Numbered from the stretch's first letter, positions 13,409 to 22,220 are shown. The stretch is DNA of 23,194 nt from Magnetaquiglobus sp039908105 (GCA_039908105.1 JAMOBI010000028.1:1-23194), one strand, 5' to 3'. Numbers and translations are program-made. The notes: a model not told the origin generated them from the letters alone.

Positions 13409-15112
13409 ATGCTGCGACAACTGATCATCGAGAACATCGCGCTCATCGAGCGGCTGGAGTTGGAGTTCAATGCCGGTCTGACCATTCTGACCGGCGAGAC
13501 CGGTGCGGGCAAATCGATCGTCATCGACGCCCTGGCACTCACCTTGGGTGCGCGCGCGGACAACAGCCTGATTCGCACCGGCGCATCATCGGCCATGGCC
13601 GCAGCCCACTTCATTCTGCCTCCGGCCCACCCGGCGCGCCTCTGGCTGCAAGAACAGGCTCTGGCCAGCGCGGGGGAGGAGGATCTCTTCCTGCGCCGGA
13701 CCCTTTCGGCCAACGGTCGCGGCAAGGCGTTCATCAACGAAATCCCGGTGCCGGTCGCGGTGCTGGCGCAACTCGGGGATGGACTGGTCGACATCCACGG
13801 TCAGCACGATCACCAGTCGCTGCTCAATCCAGCAACCCACCTGGAGATCCTCGACAGCTTCGCCTGCCACGAGACGCTCGCCGCACGCACGGCCCAGGAG
13901 GCGCGTGCCTGGCAGGCGCTGAACAGATCCCTGGAAGCGGTGCGTCAGAAGGCGCGTGATGCCGAACAACGCCGTGCCTTTCTCACCCATCAGCTCGACG
14001 AGATCGAATCCGCCGCACCGCGTGCCGGGGAGTGGGCACAGCTCGAAGGGCGGCGCTTGCGACTGGCCCATGTGGTCAAACTGGGCGAGGCAGCCTCGGC
14101 CAGCCTGGAACTCTTGAGCGGCGAATCCTTGACCGACGGCTCTGGCGTGGGACAACTGCTCTCCCGGGCTGCCGGTGAACTGGAAGAAGGGGCGCGGCTC
14201 GATCCGGATCTGGCACCGCTTGCCGAGCAGTTGCGCTCGCTGCAATACGAAATCGAGGATGCCGGTGATCGGATCCGTCACTATGCCGACTCCTTGGAGA
14301 GCGATCCGGAGGAGCTGGCCGAACTGGAGGAGCGGTTGGCGCTGTTGCGCAATCTGGCGCGCAAGCACCGCCGCACGCCCGACGAGTTGCCGGAGTTGGC
14401 TTCAGGATGGCGCACGGAACTCGATGCCTTGGACGGGCTCGACCACGATGAACAGCAACTGATCGCCGCGCTCGACAAAACCCGCACGGAGTACGAACGC
14501 CAGGCCACCCAGCTGACCGCCTCGCGCAGGCAGGCAGCGACACGTCTGACCAAAGAGACCGAAGGCCATCTGGCACAGCTGGGCATGCAGGCCCGTTTCG
14601 CCACCGCCTTGCGCCCGATGCGGGATGAACCGCGTGCCACGGGCATGGAGGAGGCGGAGTTCCAGATCAGCGCCAATCCGGGCGAGCCGTTGAAACCATT
14701 AAAGAGTGTCGCCTCCGGTGGCGAGATCGCCCGTATCATGCTGGCCTTGAAAACCGCTCTGGCCGAGGCGGTGACGATTCCCACCCTGATCTTCGATGAG
14801 GTGGATGTTGGCGTGGGTGGACGCACCGCCGCAGCCATTGGTGCCAAGCTGGCCGAGGTTGCAGCCAAACGACAAACCCTGGCCGTCACCCACTCCCCGC
14901 AAGTCGCCGCCTGGGGGGCACGCCACTTCAAGGTGATCAAACGGGCGATTGAAGGGCGCATGCGGGTGGAGGTTCTGCCTCTGGATCACCCGGCACGAAT
15001 CGAGGAGCTGGCGCGCATGCTGGCCGGCGACCAGATCACCCCTGCCGCGCGTGACAATGCCTTGGCCCTGCTACAGGGGAGCACGCCGAACGGCTCGGGC
15101 GGAGGTGATTGA
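13409..15112 (+). CDS. recN: DNA repair protein RecN
   Basis: This 567-residue SMC-like ATPase is close to the usual family length of about 550. The N-terminus MLRQLIIENIALIERLEL is typical of RecN and fixes the start, even though the ribosome site is weak. Walker A is GETGAGKS (29-36). The following QHDHQSLLNP motif, a long coiled-coil region (about 160-360), the signature ASGGE (435-439) and Walker B LIFDE with Asp463 and Glu464 complete the split ATPase. RecN binds DNA ends and holds them together during recombinational repair of double-strand breaks. It is transcribed away from the TA genes. A 6-bp hairpin (GGATCG-AAAA-CGATCC, 15179-15194) in the gap to clpS is too weak to be called a terminator. 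Confidence 0.95.
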   Translation: MLRQLIIENIALIERLELEFNAGLTILTGETGAGKSIVIDALALTLGARADNSLIRTGASSAMAAAHFILPPAHPARLWLQEQALASAGEEDLFLRRTLSANGRGKAFINEIPVPVAVLAQLGDGLVDIHGQHDHQSLLNPATHLEILDSFACHETLAARTAQEARAWQALNRSLEAVRQKARDAEQRRAFLTHQLDEIESAAPRAGEWAQLEGRRLRLAHVVKLGEAASASLELLSGESLTDGSGVGQLLSRAAGELEEGARLDPDLAPLAEQLRSLQYEIEDAGDRIRHYADSLESDPEELAELEERLALLRNLARKHRRTPDELPELASGWRTELDALDGLDHDEQQLIAALDKTRTEYERQATQLTASRRQAATRLTKETEGHLAQLGMQARFATALRPMRDEPRATGMEEAEFQISANPGEPLKPLKSVASGGEIARIMLALKTALAEAVTIPTLIFDEVDVGVGGRTAAAIGAKLAEVAAKRQTLAVTHSPQVAAWGARHFKVIKRAIEGRMRVEVLPLDHPARIEELARMLAGDQITPAARDNALALLQGSTPNGSGGGD

Positions 15113-15276
15113 TGACACGAAAACAGCCGTACGCCATTTTCCGTTTGCCCTGAAGAGCGAATCGGCTAAAATGAATCCGGATCGAAAACGATCCTTATGG
15201 CACTCGTACTCCACAAACCTGAAGCTGACCGTAATCGATCCAGAATGAATGCCTTTGAACCTGGAGTGTTGACCCG

Positions 15277-15591
15277 ATGAGTCCAGCCGATTTCAGCACG
15301 GATACCCTGCTCCACTCCGGCACCCTCGACCACTCGGAAGAGCCGCCGCTGTTCAAGGTGATCCTGCTCAACGACGACTTCACCCCCATGGAGTTCGTGA
15401 TCGACATCCTGATCCGTTTTTTCGACAAGGGGATCGACGAGGCCACACAGGTGATGCTGAATGTCCATCACAAGGGTTTCGGCGTTTGCGGTCTGTTCAC
15501 CCGTGACATCGCCGAAACCAAGGTCATGCAGGTCAACCGTCATGCCCGCATGCACCAGCATCCCCTGAAATGCCGGATGGAAAAAAATTGA
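15277..15591 (+). CDS. clpS: ATP-dependent Clp protease adaptor ClpS
   Basis: This 104-residue adaptor binds N-degron proteins and hands them to ClpA. The disordered N-terminal extension (about 1-24) needed for ClpA engagement is present. The core follows: FKVILLNDDFTPMEFVI, in which Asn32, Asp33, Asp34 and Met38 match the substrate-pocket residues known in E. coli ClpS, and the VHHKGFGV segment with the pocket histidine (64/65). GGAG lies 10 bases before the ATG. It sits 28 bases upstream of clpA, the common arrangement, so the adaptor and its unfoldase are made together. Confidence 0.95.
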   Translation: MSPADFSTDTLLHSGTLDHSEEPPLFKVILLNDDFTPMEFVIDILIRFFDKGIDEATQVMLNVHHKGFGVCGLFTRDIAETKVMQVNRHARMHQHPLKCRMEKN

Positions 15592-15619
15592 CTCTTCATC
15601 TCCTGACAAACAGGATCCC

Positions 15620-17923
15620 ATGATCAGCAAGCACCTGGAAATTTCTTTGAATCGTGCCATCCGCGCCGCCAAGCTGCGCCGGCATCAATACGCAACTGTC
15701 GAGCACCTGCTGCTCGCCCTGACAGAAAATCCCGAGGTCACCGAGGTCTTGTTGCAGTGCGGCTGCAATCTTCGCCAGCTCTCTCACGATCTCGAAAGCC
15801 ACTTGAAGGTACACGTCCCCTCCATTCCGGACGATCTCGACTCGATGGAAATCACGCCGACAGTCGGATTCCAGCGGGTGATCCAGCGAGCCGTCTATCA
15901 GGTGCAGGCCTCGGGACGTGAACTGGTCACTGGCGCCTATGTCTTGGAAGCAATTTTCAGCGAGCAGCAATCGCATGCGGTCCATTTCTTGAGTCGGCAG
16001 AACATCAGCCGGCTTGACGTACAGGCAGCCATTGCCCACGGCATGGAAGGCAAGGGTACGGACGACTCCGAGGAGGATGGATCCGAGGAGCCACGCACAC
16101 ATGGCAAGAGTCATGAGCACGCCCCGGCCAAGAGCGATGATCCTTTGGCCCTCTACGCCACCAATCTGACCCAACTGGCGCTCGACGGCAAGATTGATCC
16201 CTTGATCGGTCGCGAGGCGGAGTTGACCCGCACCTTCCAGATCCTGAGCCGCCGCCGCAAGAACAATCCGCTCTACGTGGGCGATGCCGGCGTGGGCAAG
16301 ACCCATCTGGCCGAGGGGCTGGCGTTGCGCATCGCGCAAGGCGAGGCGCCGGAACTGCTCGCCGACAGCATCCTCTTCTCTCTGGACATGGGCTCTTTGG
16401 TCGCGGGAACCAAGTTTCGCGGCGATTTCGAGGCCCGTCTGAAGGCGGTATTGAAAAAACTGACCGAAACCCCTGGCGCAATTTTGTTCATTGACGAAAT
16501 CCACACGGTGATCGGCGCCGGTGCCACCAGCGGCGGCACCATGGACGCCTCCAACCTGTTGAAGCCACTGTTGGCCAATGGTGAATTGCGCTGCATCGGC
16601 TCGACCACCCACGAGGAGTTTCGCGGGGTGTTTGAAAAAGACAAGGCTCTGGCGCGCCGCTTCCAGAAGATCGATCTGGCCGAGCCGTCGATCGAGGAGA
16701 CCATCCTGATCCTAAAGGGTCTCAAGGCCCGTTACGAAAACCATCACAGCATCCGTTACTCGGCCCCGGCAATCCGCGTGGCCGCCGAGTTGTCACACCG
16801 TCACATCCACGACCGCAAGCATCCGGACTCAGCCATCGACGTAATCGACGAGGCCGGTGCCGCCGCACGCATCACCTCTGGATCCCGACGCAAAAAGGTG
16901 ATCGGCGTGCGCGAAATCGAGGAGGTGGTCGCCCGCATCGCCCGCATCCCGTCACGTACCGTCTCCCACGACGACCGCGAGCTGTTGAAAAGTCTCGAAA
17001 CCAACATCCTCTTGAGCCTGTTCGGCCAGGACAAGGCGGTTGCCCAGGTGTGTCAGGCGATCAAGCTGTCACGCGCCGGTCTCGGCAATCCGCTCAAGCC
17101 GATCGGCGCCTTCCTTCTGGCCGGTCCCACCGGCGTGGGCAAAACCGAGTTGGCCAAACTGCTGGCACGCGAACTGGCGGTGGAATTGATCCGCTTCGAC
17201 ATGAGCGAATACATGGAACGGCATACCGTATCCCGCCTCATCGGCGCTCCACCCGGTTATGTCGGTTTCGAGCAGTCCGGCCTGCTCACCGAGGCGGTCA
17301 CCAAGAATCCGCATGCCGTACTGCTGCTCGACGAGGTGGAAAAGGCCCATCCGGATGTCTTCAACCTGCTGCTGCAGGTGATGGATCACGGCAGCCTCAC
17401 CGACAACAACGGTCGACGCGCCGATTTCCGCAACGTCATCCTGATCATGACCACCAATGCCGGCACCCACGATCTGGAGCGCTCCTCGATCGGCTTCGTC
17501 TCCCAGGATCACCACGGAGACGAGATGAAGGAGATCAGGCGACTCTTCTCCCCGGAGTTCCGCAACCGATTGGATGCCATCGTCCCCTTTGCCCATCTGG
17601 AGATGCCGATCATTTTGCAGGTGACCGAGAAGTTCTTAACCGCCCTGGATCGCGATCTGTTCCAGCAGCAGGTAACGCTGTCGGTGGACGACGAGGGACG
17701 GCGTTGGCTGGCCGATCACGGGTACGACCGCAAAAACGGCGCCCGTCCGATGGAACGGCTGATCAAGGAGAAGATCCGTCAACCATTGGCCGACGAATTG
17801 TTGTTCGGTCAGCTGCGTCAGGGCGGCAAGGTGATGGTACGGGTGGTGGAAGGAAAACTGGATCTGGCAATCGAGCCGGCGGGTCAAGGTGCAGGTGCGA
17901 GAGCGGACGCTGAAAACGAGTGA
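15620..17923 (+). CDS. clpA: ATP-dependent Clp protease ATP-binding subunit ClpA
   Basis: This 767-residue AAA+ unfoldase is close to E. coli ClpA (758). The N-domain (1-140) that docks ClpS is present (ISKHLEISLNRAIRAAK), followed by a charged linker. The first ATPase domain has Walker A GDAGVGKT (221-228) and the ILFIDEIHTVIGAG segment. The second has GPTGVGKT (502-509), FDMSEYMERHTVSRLIGAPPG and LLLDEVEKAHPDV. The IGF tripeptide in SSIGFVSQD is the loop that binds ClpP. There is no M-domain insert, which excludes ClpB. AGGATC just before the ATG is the ribosome site. ClpP is not in the window. A strong hairpin follows 45 bases after the stop. Confidence 0.95.
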   Translation: MISKHLEISLNRAIRAAKLRRHQYATVEHLLLALTENPEVTEVLLQCGCNLRQLSHDLESHLKVHVPSIPDDLDSMEITPTVGFQRVIQRAVYQVQASGRELVTGAYVLEAIFSEQQSHAVHFLSRQNISRLDVQAAIAHGMEGKGTDDSEEDGSEEPRTHGKSHEHAPAKSDDPLALYATNLTQLALDGKIDPLIGREAELTRTFQILSRRRKNNPLYVGDAGVGKTHLAEGLALRIAQGEAPELLADSILFSLDMGSLVAGTKFRGDFEARLKAVLKKLTETPGAILFIDEIHTVIGAGATSGGTMDASNLLKPLLANGELRCIGSTTHEEFRGVFEKDKALARRFQKIDLAEPSIEETILILKGLKARYENHHSIRYSAPAIRVAAELSHRHIHDRKHPDSAIDVIDEAGAAARITSGSRRKKVIGVREIEEVVARIARIPSRTVSHDDRELLKSLETNILLSLFGQDKAVAQVCQAIKLSRAGLGNPLKPIGAFLLAGPTGVGKTELAKLLARELAVELIRFDMSEYMERHTVSRLIGAPPGYVGFEQSGLLTEAVTKNPHAVLLLDEVEKAHPDVFNLLLQVMDHGSLTDNNGRRADFRNVILIMTTNAGTHDLERSSIGFVSQDHHGDEMKEIRRLFSPEFRNRLDAIVPFAHLEMPIILQVTEKFLTALDRDLFQQQVTLSVDDEGRRWLADHGYDRKNGARPMERLIKEKIRQPLADELLFGQLRQGGKVMVRVVEGKLDLAIEPAGQGAGARADAENE

Positions 17924-17967
17924 TGCTGGGGGTCAAGGGGCGACCACCGCCCCCGGCAGAGATTATT

Positions 17968-18011
17968 GGTACAGGGGGGTCCGGGAACCTGAACCCCCCG
18001 GACCCTGTACC
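17968..18011. terminator. Bulged 15-bp hairpin between convergent genes
   Basis: Outer stem GGTACA/TGTACC (17968-17973, 18006-18011) and inner stem GGGTCCGGG/CCCGGACCC (17977-17985, 17997-18005) are separated by a 3-base GGG bulge on one side, with an 11-base loop. It lies between the 3' ends of clpA and the sensor kinase gene, so it could serve both. There is no adjacent T-run, so it may work with Rho or only stabilise transcripts. Confidence 0.5.
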
Positions 18012-18032
18012 CATCAAACCTTACACACCTCT

Positions 18033-19436
18033 TCACACCCACACACCTTTGAGCGGCAATTCAACACCCACCCGAAAACCGCCCAACGCCTCGGATCGAC
18101 CCAATTCAATCCGCCCGCTGTAATCGATCGCGATCTCCTGTACCACCGCCAGACCGATCCCCTGCCCTGGCCCGTTCCCATCCACCCGACCGCCGCGACT
18201 CAAGATGCGCTCGAACAGCTCCGACGGACAGCCCGGACCATCATCCTCGACGACCAGCGACCACCCACCCGCCGCATCCACCGTCATGCTCAGACGCACC
18301 ACGCCATGCGCCCACTTGCAGGCATTATCGAGCAGATTGCCGGCCAACTCCAACAGATCCTCGCGATCGATCAACGCCGAGAGGGCATCCGGCAAATGCG
18401 ATTCAAACCGCAACGCCCGCGCGGCATGCACCCGGCGCATCACGTCCACCAACACACGCAATTCGGCGCACATCTCCACACGTCCAGCCGGGGTCTCGGC
18501 ACCAGCCAGACGAACCTTTTTCAACTCCCGTCCGGTGAGTGCACGGATCGTTTCGATCTGTCGGACCATCCGTCCGCGCAACTCCGGATGCGCCTGCAAT
18601 TCGCCCCCGTCGATCAGCTGCATCAACACCGTCAGCGGAGTCTTGATGGCGTGCGCCATATTGCCCGCTGCCTGACGGGAGCGTGTCAGACGGCCATGCA
18701 AGAGTGCCAACAACCGATTGATCGCTGTCACGAACGGCAGAATCTCGACAAACACCCCCTCGGTGCGCATGGCCAGCGCCTCGCCCTGTTCCAGCTCGCC
18801 CAGCGCCTCGCTTGCCACATCCAAAGGTGCCAACGCGCGGCGCAACGCACGGCGCTGCCACACCAGCAACACCCCAATGGCCAAAAGCGAAATCCCCGCA
18901 TGACCGATCCGCACCAGCAGGATGATGCGCTCCAGGTGACTCATCTCCTCGGCCACGATCATCACCACCGAATGGCCTTGCTTGTAATAATAGCGGGTGA
19001 TGCGCCACAAGGAGGGTGCCCAGGGCCGGGTCTCGATCGTCACGCTGTGACTGCCCTCTGGGCCATCTGTCCCGATGTTCAGCTCCGCATCCCACAGGGA
19101 GCGGGAACGCAGCGCGTTTTCAACCACCTGAATCTGAAAATAGTGTCCGGACCACGGTTGGGTATAGATCGGATCAACGCGCCCCGGCAGGAGTTCCGGG
19201 CCATCCGGTGTGGAGAGATCCAGATTGGCCAGCAGATTCTCCGCATCGTGCTCCAAACGCGAGACCACATACGCAGCCACCACCTCTTGTACCGCCAGGC
19301 TGACCAGCAGCCATTGGCAGACCATCACCACCACCAGTGCCATGGCCAGGCCGAAAGCCAGATCCCGTTGCAACGAGACCGAAGAGGGTGACTCTTTTGT
19401 GCCGATACTTCGCATCCGCTGCCAGATCGAAATCAC
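18033..19436 (-). CDS. Membrane sensor histidine kinase (OmpR/PhoQ-type class)
   Basis: This 467-residue inner membrane kinase is the partner of the response regulator in the same operon. It has transmembrane helices at about 26-46 and 170-192, enclosing a ~120-residue periplasmic sensor domain, then a HAMP-like stretch. The H-box is AGNMAHAIKTPLTVL with His262. The N-box is LAGNLLDNACKW with Asn371, and the ATP-lid motifs are EDDGPG (397-402) and GQGIGL (424-429). All residues needed for autophosphorylation look present. I take the GTG at 19436, whose last two bases form the start of the reductase stop (GTGA), as the start; ATG 19415 is the alternative. The frame is open much further upstream, but that part lies antisense-like within the reductase gene and is not real. 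The signal sensed is unknown. Confidence 0.9.
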   Translation of the reverse strand: MISIWQRMRSIGTKESPSSVSLQRDLAFGLAMALVVVMVCQWLLVSLAVQEVVAAYVVSRLEHDAENLLANLDLSTPDGPELLPGRVDPIYTQPWSGHYFQIQVVENALRSRSLWDAELNIGTDGPEGSHSVTIETRPWAPSLWRITRYYYKQGHSVVMIVAEEMSHLERIILLVRIGHAGISLLAIGVLLVWQRRALRRALAPLDVASEALGELEQGEALAMRTEGVFVEILPFVTAINRLLALLHGRLTRSRQAAGNMAHAIKTPLTVLMQLIDGGELQAHPELRGRMVRQIETIRALTGRELKKVRLAGAETPAGRVEMCAELRVLVDVMRRVHAARALRFESHLPDALSALIDREDLLELAGNLLDNACKWAHGVVRLSMTVDAAGGWSLVVEDDGPGCPSELFERILSRGGRVDGNGPGQGIGLAVVQEIAIDYSGRIELGRSEALGGFRVGVELPLKGVWV

Positions 19437-20458
19437 CCCAACCCCCGCCCACCATCGACATGCAGCACCTCTCCCGTCACGTAGTCGGCTCCCAGCAGAT
19501 AACGCACCGCCATGACCACCGCCTCGGGTCCGGCCTGCCCGGCCAGAGGGGTGCGCTCCAGCATCCGTTGATAGCCGGGATCCATCCCATCTTCGGGCGG
19601 CAGGATCGCGCCGGGCGCAATGGCATTCACCCGCACCTGCGGGGCCAGATCGCGCGCCAGGACGCGCGTGGCCATCAACAATCCGGCCTTGGCAGCCCCA
19701 TAAACCGCATGCCCGGCTAAAGGACGCTCGCCCCACAGATCGGCAATCTGCACGATCACCCCGTTGCCGTGCGCCTTCATGCGTTGTGCCGCCTGCAACG
19801 ACCACCAGAGCGGTCCTTGCAGATTGACCTGCAACAAGACGCTCATCGCCTGCCAGCTGCCACCATCCGGAGGGGTCGCCTCGAACATTCCGGCACTGTT
19901 CACCAACACCGCAAGCTTGCGTCCGAAATCCCGCTCCACGGCGGTCAACAGCGCTTCCACGCCATCGGGTGTGGTCAGATCCAACCGATACCCACCCCCG
20001 ATTCCACCCTTGGCCTGAATTTCGGCCACCACCGCTTCGGCGGCCTGTTGGTCGCGATGATAACCCACTGCCACGGCATACCCCAGGCGCGCCAGATCCC
20101 GGCAGATCGCCGCGCCCAAACGACGATTGCCGCCCGTCACCAGCGCCACGCCCCGTGCCGCACGTTTTCCCGGCTCGTCGACCGTCCGTTCAAAATCCGA
20201 CCGTGACTCCGGGGGAGGGGGGATGTGTTTTGCAGGGGCGTCGGGTGATTCCGAAAACTCAAATCCGGTCGCAGCGGAACGAGGCACCACATCTTGTTTC
20301 CCGGATGCCATTCCCCGTTGTTCAGCCCATGGCAACGGGGGCGGCTCACGTCCCAAACGGCGTTCGTTCCAGCGATAAAGCCCCCACATCGGCAACAACA
20401 CCACCCAGAATGGCGCGCTCAACACCACGGCGACAGCCCATTTGAATCCGCGCCACAT
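19433..20458 (-). CDS. Membrane-anchored SDR with pteridine-reductase-type active site
   Basis: This 341-residue protein has a 100-residue N-terminal extension that most short-chain dehydrogenases lack: a hydrophobic helix at about 7-28 followed by a proline-rich linker. The SDR fold starts near residue 101. The NADPH motif is TGGNRRLG (108-115), with NSAG at 187-190. The usual catalytic Ser is replaced by Asp240, 13 residues before Tyr253, with Lys257 completing YxxxK. TGxxxRxG together with Asp-Tyr-Lys is the pattern of pteridine reductase PTR1 and FolM, enzymes that reduce pterins. I infer a membrane-tethered pterin or related ketone reductase; the substrate is not proven. I chose ATG 20458, 13 bases after the regulator stop; an ATG at 20500 overlaps the regulator. 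The gene lies between regulator and kinase, an odd place for an enzyme. Confidence 0.82.
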   Translation of the reverse strand: MWRGFKWAVAVVLSAPFWVVLLPMWGLYRWNERRLGREPPPLPWAEQRGMASGKQDVVPRSAATGFEFSESPDAPAKHIPPPPESRSDFERTVDEPGKRAARGVALVTGGNRRLGAAICRDLARLGYAVAVGYHRDQQAAEAVVAEIQAKGGIGGGYRLDLTTPDGVEALLTAVERDFGRKLAVLVNSAGMFEATPPDGGSWQAMSVLLQVNLQGPLWWSLQAAQRMKAHGNGVIVQIADLWGERPLAGHAVYGAAKAGLLMATRVLARDLAPQVRVNAIAPGAILPPEDGMDPGYQRMLERTPLAGQAGPEAVVMAVRYLLGADYVTGEVLHVDGGRGLG

Positions 20459-20471
20459 CGCCCACCGCCCG

Positions 20472-21146
20472 TCAGGCACCAACAGAGGCGTGCAGAACAT
20501 ATCCCTGTCCGCGCCGGGTTTCGATCCGCTCCCGACCGACGATATCCCGCAACCGCTTGATGTACACCTCGATCACGTTGCTGTCCTTATCCTCGTCGTA
20601 CTCGTAGACATGTTCGGTCAAACGGCTTTTGGAGAGCACCTGCCCCGGATGGAGCAGAAAATAGCGCAACAGACGAAACTCGGTGCCGGTCAGACTCCGT
20701 CGCTCCCCTGAATCCAGAATCACCTCCTGACGCGCCTCATCCAGACAGAGTCCACAAACCCGCAATTCGGCTCCCAAGGGACGTCCCGAACCGCGCCGCA
20801 ACAAGGCGTTCAGACGGGCGATCAACTCCTCGGTGTGAAACGGCTTGCCCAGATAATCATCCGCTCCGGCCTTGAAGCCATCCACCCGCTCATGCCAGGC
20901 ATCCCAGGCGGTCAGAATCAGCACCGGCACATTGTTGCCCCGATCACGCCAACGCCGCAACACCTCCAGACCATGCCGTCCGGGCAAGCCCAAATCGAGC
21001 ACCACCGCGTCGTAAGGCTCCTCGTTGCCAAGGTATTCCGCCTCCACGCCATCGGCAGCCACATCCACGGCAAATCCGGCACGTCCCAAATCCTTTTTCA
21101 AGGAGCCCGCCAGCTCCGCCTCATCTTCCACCACCAGCAGTCGCAC
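20472..21146 (-). CDS. OmpR/PhoP-family response regulator
   Basis: This is a 224-residue two-component regulator. The receiver domain begins VRLLVVEDEAEL and has the acidic pocket (Glu7, Asp8), phosphoacceptor Asp51 (VVLDLGLPG), Thr79 and Lys101 (GKPF). The C-terminal half is an OmpR-type winged helix (LTGTEFRLLRYFLLHPGQVLS as first helices, VIEVYIKRLRDIVG as recognition helix, RGQGYVL as wing). The start is GTG 21146, with AGGAG 10 bases upstream, both inside the end of the PepSY gene (26-base overlap). Longer versions of the frame have no regulator-like residues before this. The reductase and the kinase follow it. It probably controls this operon and envelope genes elsewhere. Confidence 0.92.
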   Translation of the reverse strand: MRLLVVEDEAELAGSLKKDLGRAGFAVDVAADGVEAEYLGNEEPYDAVVLDLGLPGRHGLEVLRRWRDRGNNVPVLILTAWDAWHERVDGFKAGADDYLGKPFHTEELIARLNALLRRGSGRPLGAELRVCGLCLDEARQEVILDSGERRSLTGTEFRLLRYFLLHPGQVLSKSRLTEHVYEYDEDKDSNVIEVYIKRLRDIVGRERIETRRGQGYVLHASVGA

Positions 21147-21480
21147 GTTTGCGCATCTCCTCGTGTTCCCGAATGAACCGTCCGGTGCGGGCATCATACT
21201 CCAACTCCCGCACCCGGCCCTGTTCGTCCTTGACCTCGATCTCGTAAATCCACTCACCACGATGCGACTCCAACCGCACTTCCAATAGCCGTCGACCGCG
21301 CAGATGTGCATCGTTTTCCAGAATCCGCTCCAACGGCAGGATATCCCCGGCCCGCACCAGGCGTCGGGCGCGTTCGTGATCGTGTTCGACGCGACCATCG
21401 TCATGATCCGCCCGTACCGACCCGCTGCTCAACCCGAACAGAGCACAGAGCAGCAGAAACCGGCCCACCCCACGTTTCAT
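21121..21480 (-). CDS. Small periplasmic PepSY-domain protein
   Basis: This 119-residue protein has a signal peptide of about 24 residues (cut after SVRA), then a His/Asp-rich start (DHDDGRVEHDHERAR) that could bind metal. A single PepSY-type domain follows (AGDILPLERILENDAHLRG, LLEVRLESHRGEWIYEIEV, VRELEYDARTGRFI). PepSY proteins are often found beside PhoPQ-like two-component genes and cytochromes b and are thought to sense or inhibit envelope partners. GGGAG 8 bases before the ATG supports the start. It begins 4 bases after the cytochrome gene ends and overlaps the regulator, so the three are one unit. Confidence 0.85.
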   Translation of the reverse strand: MKRGVGRFLLLCALFGLSSGSVRADHDDGRVEHDHERARRLVRAGDILPLERILENDAHLRGRRLLEVRLESHRGEWIYEIEVKDEQGRVRELEYDARTGRFIREHEEMRKRATAGGGR

Positions 21481-21484
21481 CCGA

Positions 21485-22099
21485 TCAACTCCCGTGCTGA
21501 AGCGATGAATCCGTTTGCGACTTTTTGACCCAGAATCTGAACATGGCCGTCAAGCTGCCGTGTCCGGCCAGTTGATGCAGGATCCCCATGCCGGCATGCA
21601 GCCCGAGATAGCCCCACATGGCCACACCCAACCCTTCGTGCAACTCCTTGATGGCATGCAGCCAACCCGCCGGACGCACATTCGGTTCCACATAAATCAG
21701 AAAAATCGTACCGGTAATCCCCAACAAGGTCGCCACCAGCACTCCCAAACCTTGCACCGCGCACACCAGCGCCCCGGGAGTGGTTTCGTTCGGCAGGCGC
21801 AACTGTTGGATATGCGCCAGATGGTGTTGTCCATCGGCCCACACGGCGCGCCATCCCTCAAGAGAAAACCATGGGAAGAATCGCTTGAACGGCACCGGGC
21901 TGGTTTGAATCAAACGCCAGATCCAGTGGATGACCAGCAATCCCAGCAGAATCACGCCCCAGCTCTCATGAACGGCGTAAAAGGCATCCCCAGGGCGTCC
22001 GGGTTTCGGGTGGATCATCACCAATGAGACCGCCAACTGCCCCACGATCCCCACCGCGATCAGCGCGTGCAACAAACGGGTGAAACGATCATAATACAT
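21485..22099 (-). CDS. Cytochrome b561-family membrane protein
   Basis: This 204-residue di-heme inner membrane protein has four hydrophobic helices (about 5-29, 46-66, 112-136, 153-177). Histidines in or near the helices that could bind heme are His11, His44, His58, His154 and His168; the pattern YDRFTRLLHALIAVGIVGQ is typical of the family. Such proteins pass electrons between quinol and periplasmic partners. GGAGAGA upstream of ATG 22099 fixes the start; the frame is open further but without a better site. It is the first gene of the operon, so its promoter should lie in 22100-22220, where I see AT-rich sequence but no clear boxes. It may supply redox input to the PepSY protein and kinase downstream. 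Confidence 0.88.
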   Translation of the reverse strand: MYYDRFTRLLHALIAVGIVGQLAVSLVMIHPKPGRPGDAFYAVHESWGVILLGLLVIHWIWRLIQTSPVPFKRFFPWFSLEGWRAVWADGQHHLAHIQQLRLPNETTPGALVCAVQGLGVLVATLLGITGTIFLIYVEPNVRPAGWLHAIKELHEGLGVAMWGYLGLHAGMGILHQLAGHGSLTAMFRFWVKKSQTDSSLQHGS

Positions 22100-22220
22100 G
22101 TCTCTCTCCTTTTTGGAATGTGAAAGATGGATCATTCCATCAAAAATTGAATGATCTCCTTTAGGAGCGAGAGATTAAGGGAACAAGGTGAATTGACCCT
22201 GAAAAAGCGTTCATGAATGC

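Noticed and set aside
15596..16612. 338-codon minus-strand open frame opposite clpA
   Set aside because: It is antisense to the conserved N-domain and first ATPase domain of ClpA and contains no domain of its own.
17889..19391. 500-codon plus-strand open frame over the sensor kinase
   Set aside because: It overlaps the end of clpA and lies opposite a kinase with all catalytic boxes; its translation is His/Gln/Arg-rich shadow sequence.
19437..19805. N-terminal extension of the kinase frame into the reductase gene
   Set aside because: The added ~120 residues are Arg/Gly/Ala-rich and lie in another frame of the reductase coding region; the membrane helix and start signals fit GTG 19436 or ATG 19415.
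21147..21404. 86-residue extension of the response regulator frame
   Set aside because: Receiver domains begin where VRLLVVEDE starts; the extension is Trp/Cys/Ser-rich shadow of the PepSY gene.
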